DNA of 64,000 nt from Rhodanobacter sp. DHG33 (GTDB lineage: Bacteria; Pseudomonadota; Gammaproteobacteria; Xanthomonadales; Rhodanobacteraceae). Shown here piece by piece: positions 8,448-16,440 of this stretch (positions are counted from its first letter, which is position 1; each line of letters begins with the position of its first letter). Location of the stretch: the NCBI RefSeq assembly GCF_014843005.1, contig NZ_JACYXM010000003.1, forward strand, positions 248,001 through 312,000, written 5' to 3'. A program made the position numbers and the translations under genes. The notes below the pieces were generated by a model that saw nothing but the letters and a program-made list of their open reading frames with translations, was not told the DNA's origin and ran no database searches.

Positions 8448-8924
8448 ATGACTGCACTGGATCGCATCGACCTGCGCCTGCTCGCCGTGCTGCAGACCGA
8501 GGGCCGCATCACCAATGCCGAGCTGGCCGAACGGGTGAACCTCTCGCCCTCGGCATGCCTGCGCCGCCTGCAGCGGCTGGAGGCGGACAAGGTCATCACG
8601 GGCTACGCCGCACAGGTGGATCCGCAGGTGGTGGGGCTGGGCCTGCAGGCCTTCGTGCGCGTGCAATTGGTGAAGCACGAGGCGGCGATGATCGAGCGCT
8701 TCGTGGACCGCATCAACGGCTGGGACGAGGTGGTGGCCTGCCATGCGCTCACCGGCGATATGGACTACCTGTTGCACATCTTCGTGGCCGACCTCGCGGA
8801 TTTCTCGCGCTTCCTGCTCGACCGCCTGCTCAACGACGCCGGCGTGGCCGACGTCAATTCCAGCTTCGTGCTGCGCACGGTGAAGCGCTCGTCGTCGCTG
8901 CCGCTGGCTCAGCTGGAGCGCTAG
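8448..8924 (+). CDS. Lrp/AsnC family transcriptional regulator
   Basis: This 158-residue protein has an N-terminal winged helix (residues about 5-60, ITNAELAERVNLSPSACLRR as the HTH) and a C-terminal RAM/Lrp ligand-binding domain. The segment GDMDYLLHIFVADLADF is characteristic. Binding of an amino acid is expected. It is transcribed away from phhA, and its likely targets are phhA and itself; phenylalanine or tyrosine as effector is an inference. The start at 8448 was chosen because GAGG (8436-8439) lies eight bases upstream; a longer frame lacks a ribosome site. Confidence 0.9.
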   Translation: MTALDRIDLRLLAVLQTEGRITNAELAERVNLSPSACLRRLQRLEADKVITGYAAQVDPQVVGLGLQAFVRVQLVKHEAAMIERFVDRINGWDEVVACHALTGDMDYLLHIFVADLADFSRFLLDRLLNDAGVADVNSSFVLRTVKRSSSLPLAQLER

Positions 8925-8939
8925 ATCGCGGGCAGGTGC

Positions 8940-10223
8940 TCAGGCCGCTTCCATCGCCGGCGCAAGGCCGCGATGCGCGCGGCGGATGCGCAGTGCGAGG
9001 AAGGCCGCCACTACGCCGCTCGCGCCGGCGATCACGAACGGCATCAGGTAGCTGCCCAGCTGCACGCGCAGCACGCCGGCCATGAAGGCCGCCACCGCAG
9101 CGCCGACCTGGTGGCCCGCCACCACCCAGCCGAACACCACCGGCGCGTCGCGCTCGCCGAAGGCCTCGGTGGTGAGGCGCAGCGTGGGCGGCACGGTGGC
9201 GATCCAGTCCAGCCCGTAGAACACGCCGAACAGCGACAGGCTCTGCAGCGAGAAATCGGAATAGGGCAGGTAGATCAGCGACAGGCCGCGCAGGCCGTAA
9301 TAGGCGAACAGCAGCTTGCGCGGGTCGACGCGGTCGGTGAGCCAGCCCGAGGCCGTGGTACCCACCAGGTCGAAGATGCCCATCATCGCCAGCAGGCTGG
9401 CCGCGCGCACTTCTGGGATGCCGTGGTCCCCGCACATCGCGATGAAGTGCGTGCCGATCAGGCCGTTGGTGGTGAAACCGCATACAAAGAAGGTGGCGAA
9501 CAGCAGCCAGAACGCGCCGCTGCGGCTGGCCCGCTGCAAGGCGCCCAGCGTGAGCGCGAGCAGGTTGCCGGTAGGCATGCCGACGTCGGCGGGTTCGCCG
9601 GGCGGCGCGCCGTAGCGGGTCAGGCCGATATCGGCCGGGCGCTCTGGCAGCAGCCACAGCACCACCGGAATCAGCACCGCGCACAACGCGGCGAGCAGCA
9701 GCACCACGGCGCGCCAGCCGGCATGTTCCGAGATCGCCGCCAGGCCGGGCAGGAAGATCAGCGTGCCGGTGGCGGTGCTGGCGGTGAGCAGGCCCATCAC
9801 CAGGCCGCGATGCGTGCTGAACCAGCGGCCCGTCACGGTGGCGCCGAGCACCACCGCCACGCAACCGGTACCCACGCCCGACAGCACGCCCCAGCTCGCC
9901 ACCAGCTGCCACGGCTGCGTCATCAACGCGCTGGACGCGGCGGCGAGGCCCATCACCGCCAGCGCCGCCATCAACACGCGGCGGATGCCGAAGCGCTGCA
10001 TCAGCGCCGCCGCGAACGGCCCCATCAGGCCGTACAGCAGGATGCCCACCGCGGCGGCGGCCGAGATGCTGTCGCGGCTCCAGCCGAACGCACGGCCCAG
10101 CGGCAGCATCAGCACGCCCGGCGTGGCGCGCATGCCGGCGGAGACCAGCAGGGCCAGGAAGACCACGGCCACCACCACGAAGGCGTAGTTCTGGCCGCGA
10201 AGGCGAGGGCGCGATATAGTCAT
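8940..10223 (-). CDS. MFS transporter
   Basis: The 427-residue inner-membrane protein has about 12 hydrophobic segments in two halves around a central cytoplasmic loop (PADIGLTRYGAPPGEP). It resembles the monocarboxylate/oxalate-formate-type MFS group (GWLTDRVDPRKLL between helices, typical motif-A-like loop). The substrate is unknown. It is divergent from a TetR regulator, and a perfect palindrome ends two bases before its ATG where a Shine-Dalgarno should be. Repression by that TetR protein is the obvious expectation. Confidence 0.88.
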   Translation of the reverse strand: MTISRPRLRGQNYAFVVVAVVFLALLVSAGMRATPGVLMLPLGRAFGWSRDSISAAAAVGILLYGLMGPFAAALMQRFGIRRVLMAALAVMGLAAASSALMTQPWQLVASWGVLSGVGTGCVAVVLGATVTGRWFSTHRGLVMGLLTASTATGTLIFLPGLAAISEHAGWRAVVLLLAALCAVLIPVVLWLLPERPADIGLTRYGAPPGEPADVGMPTGNLLALTLGALQRASRSGAFWLLFATFFVCGFTTNGLIGTHFIAMCGDHGIPEVRAASLLAMMGIFDLVGTTASGWLTDRVDPRKLLFAYYGLRGLSLIYLPYSDFSLQSLSLFGVFYGLDWIATVPPTLRLTTEAFGERDAPVVFGWVVAGHQVGAAVAAFMAGVLRVQLGSYLMPFVIAGASGVVAAFLALRIRRAHRGLAPAMEAA

Positions 10224-10225
10224 GT

Positions 10226-10272
10226 TACCGATCGGTACGGAATGATTCGCGCAGCATACGTACCGATCGGTA
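10226..10272. promoter_or_regulatory. twin TetR operators controlling the MFS gene and its regulator
   Basis: The perfect 12-base palindrome TACCGATCGGTA occurs twice, at 10226-10237 and 10261-10272, 35 bases apart, in the 71-base gap between the divergent MFS and TetR starts. Two identical copies in a short shared promoter region strongly suggest operator sites for the adjacent TetR protein. The left copy would mask the MFS translation start region, the right copy the TetR promoter. Confidence 0.8.
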
Positions 10273-10294
10273 ACATTGTCAACGAGTACCGCAC

Positions 10295-10897
10295 ATGTCT
10301 GTCCGCAACAAACCCGCCCAAGGTGCCGAAGCGCGCCCCCGCGCCGCCGACCGCATCCGCGACACGGCCTTCGAGCTGTTCTACCGCGAAGGCATCCGCG
10401 CCATCGGCGTGGAAGAGATCGTCAACCGCGCCGGCGTCACCAAGCCCAGCCTGTACCGCGCCTACGAGTCCAAGGACGAACTGGCGGCGGATTACCTGCG
10501 CGACTACAACGAACGTTTCTGCCGCGTCTTCGAAGCGCCGTCGGCGGAGCACCCCGGCGATCCCAAGGCCCAGTTGTTGGCTTACCTCGACGGACTGGCC
10601 GCACGCGCCTCCAGCGACGGCTACCGCGGCTGCGGTCTCACCAACGCGGTGATCGAATATCCCGAGCGCGAGCATCCGGCGCACAAGGTGGCGGTGGAGA
10701 GCAAGCGCAGCCTGCGCAAGCGCCTGCGCGAGCTGTGCCGCGCGATGGGCGCGCGCGATGCGGAGACGCTGGCCGACGGCCTGTTGCTGTTGATCGAAGG
10801 GAGCTACGTGTCCGGCCAGGCCTTCGGCCGCGGCGGTCCCGCGAAGGCGCTCGGCAAGGCAGCGCGGACACTGATCGAGGCCAGCCTCGGCGATTGA
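10295..10897 (+). CDS. TetR/AcrR family transcriptional repressor
   Basis: The product has 200 residues. The N-terminal TetR DNA-binding domain spans about residues 17-65, with the HTH in VEEIVNRAGVTKPSLYRAYES, and is followed by an all-helical ligand domain. It sits head-to-head with an MFS transporter gene and between identical palindromes, so it most likely represses that exporter and itself until a substrate binds. A ribosome site is weak; translation may be leaderless or near-leaderless. The effector is unknown. Confidence 0.9.
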   Translation: MSVRNKPAQGAEARPRAADRIRDTAFELFYREGIRAIGVEEIVNRAGVTKPSLYRAYESKDELAADYLRDYNERFCRVFEAPSAEHPGDPKAQLLAYLDGLAARASSDGYRGCGLTNAVIEYPEREHPAHKVAVESKRSLRKRLRELCRAMGARDAETLADGLLLLIEGSYVSGQAFGRGGPAKALGKAARTLIEASLGD

Positions 10898-10967
10898 ACC
10901 GGCCGCCCGCAACATGCGCACCGGCATGGTCAAACACGCCGTCGTCTGGGGCTAAACTAGCCGACTG

Positions 10968-11768
10968 ATGAGCACCGACGCCCCCACCGTTCCCCGACGC
11001 GACTCAGTGCAACCGCTGCGTTATCTGTGGCGCGTGCCGCTGTTGCTGTTGCACATCGTGCTGGCGATCATGCTCGCCGCATTCGTGATGAGCTGGAATC
11101 GCAACCGCGTGATGAAGGACGGCCGCGAGCCGTTCGCGCACCGGCTGATCCGCTGGTGGTCCACCGCGCTGATGCGCATCTTCGGCCTGCGTTCGGTGCG
11201 CATGGGCCAGCCGCTGGCGGACCCGGTGCTGTTCGTGGCCAACCACACCTCGTGGATAGATATCGTGCTGCTGCATTCGCAGCGTGCGGTGTGCTTCGTG
11301 GCCAAGGCTGAAATCGCGCGCTGGCCATTGGTGGGCTGGCTGGCGGCCAGCGGCGGCACCATCTTCCACCGCCGCGGAAGCAACCATTCGCTGGCGGCGG
11401 TGATGCAGGTGATGGTGGAGCGCCTGCGCGACGGCCGTTCGGTGGCGGTGTTTCCCGAGGGCGGCACCGGACACGATGGCGTACTCAAGGTGTTCCATGC
11501 GCGCATCTTCCAGGCCGCGCTGGATGCCGAAGTGCAGCTGCAGCCGGTGGCGCTGCGCTTCGCGCGCGACGGCAAGCGCGTCACCGATGCCGGTTTCCGC
11601 GAAAACGAGAGCTTCATGGGCAACTTCCTGCGCCTGCTCGGCAGTGCGCCGATGGATGCGGAAGTGCATTTCCTGCAGCCCGTGCCGGCCAGTCCCGATG
11701 CGCGCCGCAAGATGGCCGAACTGTCGCGCGAACGCATTGCTGCGGCGCTGGAAGACCACCCCGCATGA
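10968..11768 (+). CDS. 1-acyl-sn-glycerol-3-phosphate acyltransferase (PlsC family)
   Basis: The 266-residue product has one N-terminal hydrophobic segment (about residues 22-42). It carries the acyltransferase blocks NHTSWID (HX4D catalytic motif), GTIFHRRG and VAVFPEGGTG. It transfers an acyl chain to a lysophospholipid on the inner face of the membrane. Whether it is the housekeeping PlsC or a paralogue with another acceptor cannot be told. Its stop overlaps the start of a YheT-type hydrolase by four bases, suggesting a shared operon in lipid metabolism. Confidence 0.9.
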   Translation: MSTDAPTVPRRDSVQPLRYLWRVPLLLLHIVLAIMLAAFVMSWNRNRVMKDGREPFAHRLIRWWSTALMRIFGLRSVRMGQPLADPVLFVANHTSWIDIVLLHSQRAVCFVAKAEIARWPLVGWLAASGGTIFHRRGSNHSLAAVMQVMVERLRDGRSVAVFPEGGTGHDGVLKVFHARIFQAALDAEVQLQPVALRFARDGKRVTDAGFRENESFMGNFLRLLGSAPMDAEVHFLQPVPASPDARRKMAELSRERIAAALEDHPA

Positions 11769-12781
11769 GCCTGCCGTACGGAAAGGATTTCCGTCCGGCG
11801 TGGCCGCTCACCAGCGGACATATCCAGACCATGCTTTCCTCCAGCGGCGTGCGCCGCCTGCTGCTGCCGCGCGCCGCGCACGCGGTGCAGGAGGGTGCCG
11901 AAGCGGTGATGGTGGACGGCGGCAGCGGCGTGCGCCTCACGGGTGCGTTCACCGCGCAGAAAGCCCGTGCGGAAGCGCGCGGCCTCGCCGTGCTGTTCCA
12001 TGGCTGGGAGGGCAGCGTCGACTCCACCTACGTGCTGCAGACGGGCAGCCGCCTGCTCGCCGAAGGTTGGGACATCTTCCGCCTCAACTTCCGCGACCAT
12101 GGCGACAGCCATGCGCTGAACGAAGCGCTGTTCCATTCCTGCCGGCTCGACGAAGTGGTGCATGCCCTCGCCGACATCGCCGAGCGCTGGCCTGCGCGGC
12201 CGATGGCGCTGGCGGGTTTTTCACTGGGCGGCAATTTCGCGCTGCGTGCAGCCTTGCACACTCCGCGGCTCGGCATCCCGCTCAGCTATGCGCTGGCGGT
12301 GTGCCCGATCATCGATCCGGGCGAAGGCCTGTTCTCGCTAGAGGAATCGGCGCCGTGGTTCTACCGGGCCTATTTCGTGCGCAAATGGCGCAAATCGCTG
12401 CTCGCCAAGCAGAGCGCGTTTCCGCAGCACAGCTACTTCGAACTCACCGAACTGAAACAGGATTTGCGCGGCCTTACCGAATCGCTGGTCATGCGCCATA
12501 CCGACTTCGGTTCGCTGCAGGCATACCTGGACGGCTATTCGGTGGCCGGCGACGCGCTGATGGCGATGCAGATTCCCGCGACCATCCTCACCGCGCGCGA
12601 TGATCCGGTGATTCCGGTGGATGCGTTCGAACAACTGCGTCTGCCGCCGAGCGTCGAATTGGACATCGCCGACTACGGTGGCCATTGCGGCTTCATCCGC
12701 GGCCGCGACATGACCAGCTTCACCGACGATTACATCGCGGCGCGCTTCAACGCGGTGGCGGACGCGGCGTCCGGCCGATAA
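11765..12781 (+). CDS. YheT family alpha/beta-hydrolase
   Basis: This 338-residue alpha/beta-hydrolase belongs to the YheT/EMB8-like group. It shows the oxyanion region FHGWEG, the family motif NFRDHGDSH, the nucleophile elbow GFSLGGN, an Asp in TARDDPVIP and the His in GGHCGF near the C-terminus. All three catalytic residues are present. Substrates of bacterial YheT proteins are largely unknown; an esterase is likely. It is translationally coupled to the PlsC-family gene (ATGA overlap) and ends close to a convergent DUF3820 gene. Confidence 0.9.
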   Translation: MSLPYGKDFRPAWPLTSGHIQTMLSSSGVRRLLLPRAAHAVQEGAEAVMVDGGSGVRLTGAFTAQKARAEARGLAVLFHGWEGSVDSTYVLQTGSRLLAEGWDIFRLNFRDHGDSHALNEALFHSCRLDEVVHALADIAERWPARPMALAGFSLGGNFALRAALHTPRLGIPLSYALAVCPIIDPGEGLFSLEESAPWFYRAYFVRKWRKSLLAKQSAFPQHSYFELTELKQDLRGLTESLVMRHTDFGSLQAYLDGYSVAGDALMAMQIPATILTARDDPVIPVDAFEQLRLPPSVELDIADYGGHCGFIRGRDMTSFTDDYIAARFNAVADAASGR

Positions 12782-12794
12782 CACGCAAGTCCGC

Positions 12795-13025
12795 TCAGCG
12801 CTCCCGCAACGGATCGAGCAGGCGCTTCAACCCGTTGTGGTCGATCTCCAGCATCAGCGCGAGAAGCCTGCCTAGTTCGCCGCGCGGAAAACCTTTGCGC
12901 GCGAACCAGGCGAGGTAGGCGCCGGGCAGGTCGGCGATCAGGTGGCCCTTGTACTTGCCGAACGGCATGCGCAGGACTACCAGCTGCTTGAGATCCTCGG
13001 CTTGCAACGGTTCGGCTTCGCTCAT
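12795..13025 (-). CDS. DUF3820 family protein
   Basis: This small 76-residue protein shows the DUF3820 signature MPFGKYKGHLI...DLPGAYLAWF and GELGRLLALM. The family is also described as a putative quorum-sensing-regulated virulence factor. Biochemical function is unknown. It is transcribed alone, convergent with the YheT hydrolase gene. About 225 bases of non-coding DNA upstream, up to the phosphatidylethanolamine-binding gene at 13251, show no gene; an AT-rich patch around 13075-13090 may hold promoters. Confidence 0.85.
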   Translation of the reverse strand: MSEAEPLQAEDLKQLVVLRMPFGKYKGHLIADLPGAYLAWFARKGFPRGELGRLLALMLEIDHNGLKRLLDPLRER

Positions 13026-13250
13026 GTCGGGCGCACGTTAGCAGAGGGGGCGTGTCGGACGTCATGGGTATAGGCTTTCGGTATATTGAACGAGGCCATT
13101 TCTCTTGGTGGCTTTCTCCAGGCCGGCAAAGTGAAATCGCTTGGGTGCCGATAGATGGCCGACGGCCCCGCCGCAGGCGAGCAATCTGGCCACACCCTGC
13201 CTGCACCTTCTGCCCCGCGACAAGCAAACCAGCCACCAACCGGACCCGCC

Positions 13251-13865
13251 ATGCAACTGCGCAGCGACAACATCAGCGATAACCAGCCCATCCCCGCCGC
13301 CAACGCCTTCGGCAAGCCCGGCGCGCCGGTGGCGCTGTCCGACAACCGCAGCCCGCACCTCGCGTGGAAGGATGCGCCGGAGGGCACGCGCTCCTTCGTG
13401 CTCACCTGTATCGATACCGACGTGCCCAGCCGCGGCGACGACGTGAACAAGGCGGGTCGCGTGGTGCCTGCCGACCTGCCCCGCGTGGAGTTCGTGCACT
13501 GGCTGATGGCGAACATTCCCGAGGAATGCGGCGAGCTGGACGAGGGCGCCTGTTGCGACGGCATCACGCCGCGCGGCAAGCGCGATCCGATCGGGCCGCC
13601 GGGCAGTGTGCAGGGCATGAACGATTACACCGGCTGGTTCGCCGGCGACGCCGAAATGGGCGGAGACTATCTCGGCTACGACGGCCCGTGTCCGCCGTGG
13701 AACGACACCCTCGTGCACCACTACCACTTCAGCATCTACGCGCTGGACGTGGCGAAGCTGGAGTTACGCAACGGTTTCACGCTGGCCGAGCTGCGCGACG
13801 CGATGCGCGGCCACGTGCTGGCCGAAGCGAAGCTGACCGGGACATACGCCATCCGCCCGCTGTGA
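13251..13865 (+). CDS. YbhB/YbcL family PEBP-like protein
   Basis: The product has 204 residues with a phosphatidylethanolamine-binding/Raf-kinase-inhibitor fold. The N-terminal half contains SPHLAWKDAPEGTRSFVLTC and the DTDVPSRGDDVNK region. The motif FVHWLMANIP and the GYDGPCPPW loop form the ligand pocket, and HHYHFSIYALD is the C-terminal strand. Bacterial members are small cytosolic proteins of unclear function. The start at 13251 places the fold at the normal N-terminal distance; the 32 extra upstream codons are unlike the family. Confidence 0.9.
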   Translation: MQLRSDNISDNQPIPAANAFGKPGAPVALSDNRSPHLAWKDAPEGTRSFVLTCIDTDVPSRGDDVNKAGRVVPADLPRVEFVHWLMANIPEECGELDEGACCDGITPRGKRDPIGPPGSVQGMNDYTGWFAGDAEMGGDYLGYDGPCPPWNDTLVHHYHFSIYALDVAKLELRNGFTLAELRDAMRGHVLAEAKLTGTYAIRPL

Positions 13866-13985
13866 ACCGGGCCGTGAAGGCGACGTAAGCGCGCCGCCTT
13901 CACGCACAGATGGCACCCGATGTGGATGATGAACGGCAGGCAGCCCGAGGCGCTGCGGTCGGCATTCGTTCAAGAGGGCAAGGCC

Positions 13986-14141
13986 ATGCTTCACTACGCG
14001 CTGATTTTCCTGATCGTCGCGGTCGTTGCCGCGGTACTCGGTTTCGGTGGCATTGCGGGGACGGCGGCGTGGATCGCGAAGGTTCTGTTCGTCGTGTTCC
14101 TTATCCTGGCGATCATTTCCTTCCTGCGCCGCGCGAAGTGA
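13986..14141 (+). CDS. DUF1328 small membrane protein (YtjA family)
   Basis: The 51-residue protein consists of two hydrophobic helices joined by the glycine-rich turn [12 protein letters not shown] and ending in a short basic tail (RRAK). This is the standard DUF1328 pattern. The ATG at 13986 follows AAGAGGGC at good distance, and the family consensus starts with MLHYAL. It heads a run of small envelope proteins often induced by stress or stationary phase. Function is unknown. Confidence 0.9.
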   Translation: MLHYALIFLIVAVVAAVLGFGGIAGTAAWIAKVLFVVFLILAIISFLRRAK

Positions 14142-14176
14142 TCGACGTTCCACAACATGAGTTACATGGAGGAAGC

Positions 14177-14539
14177 ATGAGCAAGAATCCGGTCAGCACC
14201 GACAACGGCGGCTCCAGCCGCATCGACGAGAGCGCCGAGCGCATCAAGCAGGCCACCACCAACGCCGTGGCGGGCACCAAGGAAGCCGTGACTCGTGCAG
14301 CCGATCACGTCGAGGCCAGCCTGCATCACGCCACCGACAAGGTGGCTGCCGGTGCCCACCAGGCTAACGACAAGATCGCCGACGCCAGCGAGCGCGGCCG
14401 GGCGGCCTACGATGCCACGATGGACCGCGCCGACGAATGGCTGGCGCAGGTGCGCGACTACGTGCGCGAAAAGCCGGTGCAGTCGGTGGCCATCGCGCTG
14501 GGCGCGGGCTGGCTGCTCGGCCGCTTGCTCAGGCGCTGA
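14177..14539 (+). CDS. DUF883 (ElaB/YqjD-like) membrane-anchored protein
   Basis: The product has 120 residues. A long, mostly helical hydrophilic part rich in Ala, Asp and Lys (residues about 10-90) is followed by a C-terminal glycine-containing membrane anchor AIALGAGWLLGRLLRR. YREKPVQS-type wording before the anchor is the DUF883 signature. E. coli YqjD binds ribosomes at the membrane in stationary phase; that role is not shown here. A strong ribosome site GGAGGA (14168-14173) fixes the start. It leads a tight yqjD-yqjE-like operon. Confidence 0.88.
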   Translation: MSKNPVSTDNGGSSRIDESAERIKQATTNAVAGTKEAVTRAADHVEASLHHATDKVAAGAHQANDKIADASERGRAAYDATMDRADEWLAQVRDYVREKPVQSVAIALGAGWLLGRLLRR

Positions 14540-14545
14540 TCGGAC

Positions 14546-15010
14546 ATGCCAGAGGAATCAGCACGCGGGCAGGATCGCGTGACGGCGCCGGAGTCCCCGG
14601 CGCCGTCCTCGTCTCTGCTGGGCGAACTCAACCAGCTGGTGCATGCGGTGCGACGGCTGTTCGGTGCGCAGCTGCATCTGCTCGCTGCCGAACTGGGATT
14701 GGCGCGCAGCGCGGTGTCCTGGCTGCTGGTGGCCGCGCTGGTCGCTACCGTGGCGGCCGTGGCATTGGGCCTGACCCTGCTGGGCCTGGTCGGTGCCTTG
14801 CTGGCGCTGTGGTTCCATTCGTGGATCTGGGCGCTGCTGGCGCTGGCCCTGCTGCAGGGGCTGCTGCTCGCGGGCGCGATCCTGCTGTTCCGCCGCTGCA
14901 TGCACTGGATGAGCCTGCCTGCCACACGCCACGAATGGAATGCGATGATGCGCGAAACGCTGCAGCGTGCGGAGCGCGACAGCGGGGATGCAGGGGAGGG
15001 TGAACCATGA
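14546..15010 (+). CDS. phage holin family / YqjE-like membrane protein
   Basis: The 154-residue protein contains two long hydrophobic segments (about residues 55-80 and 86-112) between an N-terminal amphipathic helix and a charged C-terminus. This matches the DUF1469/YqjE family, called phage holin family by distant similarity only. In many proteobacteria it follows the YqjD gene, as here (6-base gap). Its stop overlaps the next start by four bases. No lytic role is implied. Confidence 0.85.
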   Translation: MPEESARGQDRVTAPESPAPSSSLLGELNQLVHAVRRLFGAQLHLLAAELGLARSAVSWLLVAALVATVAAVALGLTLLGLVGALLALWFHSWIWALLALALLQGLLLAGAILLFRRCMHWMSLPATRHEWNAMMRETLQRAERDSGDAGEGEP

Positions 15011-15303
15011 GCCTGTTCAGGCAGATCGGCAAGGTAAAGGCGGCGCAGGCGCGGGTGGCCGTGCATCGCGCGGAACTGGCGACGCCCGCTGCGGCGCTGC
15101 TGGTGCGCGGTCGGCAACATCCGTGGCTGATGCTGGGCGCGGCCGGCGGTACGGGTTTCGTGCTGGGCAGCCTCGATGCCTCTCCGCTGCGCGTGCCCGG
15201 GGTGGGCATGCTGTTGCGCAGCGGCGTCGCGGACCTGGTGGCGCAGGGTGTCCGCCTGTTCGCCGAGCTGGGCGAGGCCACGGCCGACGACGCCTCCGCA
15301 TGA
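15007..15303 (+). CDS. small membrane-associated protein of unknown function (YqjK position)
   Basis: This 98-residue protein has one moderately hydrophobic segment (HPWLMLGAAGGTGFVLGSL, about residues 38-56) flanked by amphipathic helices. It occupies the third place of the YqjD-YqjE operon, where YqjK is found in other genomes, but clear similarity to YqjK cannot be judged by eye. It overlaps both neighbours by four bases, so it is translated as part of the operon. Confidence 0.8.
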   Translation: MSLFRQIGKVKAAQARVAVHRAELATPAAALLVRGRQHPWLMLGAAGGTGFVLGSLDASPLRVPGVGMLLRSGVADLVAQGVRLFAELGEATADDASA

Positions 15304-16433
15304 GCGCATCGGATACCGGCGAGCCCGGCGGCATCGCGCCGGTGAGCGCGCCGCTTCTATCGCGGGGCCGCTTCGCGCGCCGCAATGCACGCGGCATGCG
15401 TCGCCACCTGCGGGCCATCCGCGTACTGCTCAACGCGTTGCTGCTGCTGGCGCTGCTTTACACGGTGACGCTGTGCAAGGCGCTGCTGATTCCGCTGGTG
15501 CTCGCGGCCTTCATCGGCTTGGCGTTGAATCCCATCGTGGCCGGCGTCGCACGCCACGGCCTGCCGCGCTGGTTGGGCGCCAGCGTGCTGATGGTGGCGC
15601 TGATCGGCGGCATCGGCACCGGCATCAGCATGGTCACGCCGCCGGCGCTGGAATGGTTTCACGAGGCGCCCGCCACCATCCGCAGCTTCGTGCCCAAGCT
15701 GGAACACTTCACGCGGCCGCTGGAAGCGGCCAATACCGCCACGCAGACCCTGGTGAACGGCCACCCCGTATATACGCGGCCGCAGCCGGTCGATGTGGCG
15801 GTGAGCGCCTGGGATGTGGTGTCCACCGCACCCAAGGTGCTCGCGGCGGTGCTCACCGTGGTGCTGCTGGTGTTCTTCTTCCTGGTCTACGGCGAGCTGC
15901 TGCTGCGCCGGCTGGTGGAGATCACGCCCGGCTTCAGCTACAAGCGCCAGGCCGTGTCGGTGGTGCGGGGCATCCAGCACGAGGTATCGCGCTACATCCT
16001 CACCACGCTGCTCATCAACTTCTCGCTGGGCACGCTCACCGCGATCTTGCTGTGGCAGCTGCGTATGCCCGATCCGCTGCTGTGGGGCGCGGTGGCGATG
16101 CTCGCCAACTTCATCCCCTACGTGGGCGCCATCGTCACCACCTCCGTGCTGCTGCTGGTGGGCCTGGCGCATTTCAACGACCTCACCCACGCCCTGCTGC
16201 CCGCGCTGTGCTTCACCGGGCTCACCGCGTTCGAAGGCAACCTGGTGACGCCGCTGATCCTCGGTCGCCGCATGCGCCTCAGCCCCATCGCCATCCTGAT
16301 CTGGCTGCTGGTATGGGGCTGGCTATGGGGCATCCCCGGCGCGCTGCTCGCGGTGCCCATGCTCACCAGCGTCAAGCTGATCGCCGAGCACGTGCGCGGC
16401 TGGCAGTGGTTCGCGCACATGGTGCAGCGCTAG
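15300..16433 (+). CDS. AI-2E family transporter
   Basis: The 377-residue membrane protein has the AI-2E (UPF0118/PerM) architecture. Two N-terminal helices are followed by a periplasmic region, then VVRGIQHEVSRYILTT and the C-terminal helix bundle with NFIPYVGAIV. TAFEGNLVTPLILGRRMRLS is the strongest family motif. Members include exporters and Na+/H+ antiporters; the autoinducer-2 name is not evidence of that substrate. It is the last gene of the five-gene small-membrane-protein run and starts in an ATGA overlap. Confidence 0.9.
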   Translation: MSASDTGEPGGIAPVSAPLLSRGRFARRNARGMRRHLRAIRVLLNALLLLALLYTVTLCKALLIPLVLAAFIGLALNPIVAGVARHGLPRWLGASVLMVALIGGIGTGISMVTPPALEWFHEAPATIRSFVPKLEHFTRPLEAANTATQTLVNGHPVYTRPQPVDVAVSAWDVVSTAPKVLAAVLTVVLLVFFFLVYGELLLRRLVEITPGFSYKRQAVSVVRGIQHEVSRYILTTLLINFSLGTLTAILLWQLRMPDPLLWGAVAMLANFIPYVGAIVTTSVLLLVGLAHFNDLTHALLPALCFTGLTAFEGNLVTPLILGRRMRLSPIAILIWLLVWGWLWGIPGALLAVPMLTSVKLIAEHVRGWQWFAHMVQR

Positions 16434-16440
16434 CGCTGCA

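Noticed and set aside
14546-15010. Phage holin annotation as sign of a prophage.
   Set aside because: The protein is of the YqjE type in a chromosomal yqjD-yqjE-like operon; no other phage genes are present.
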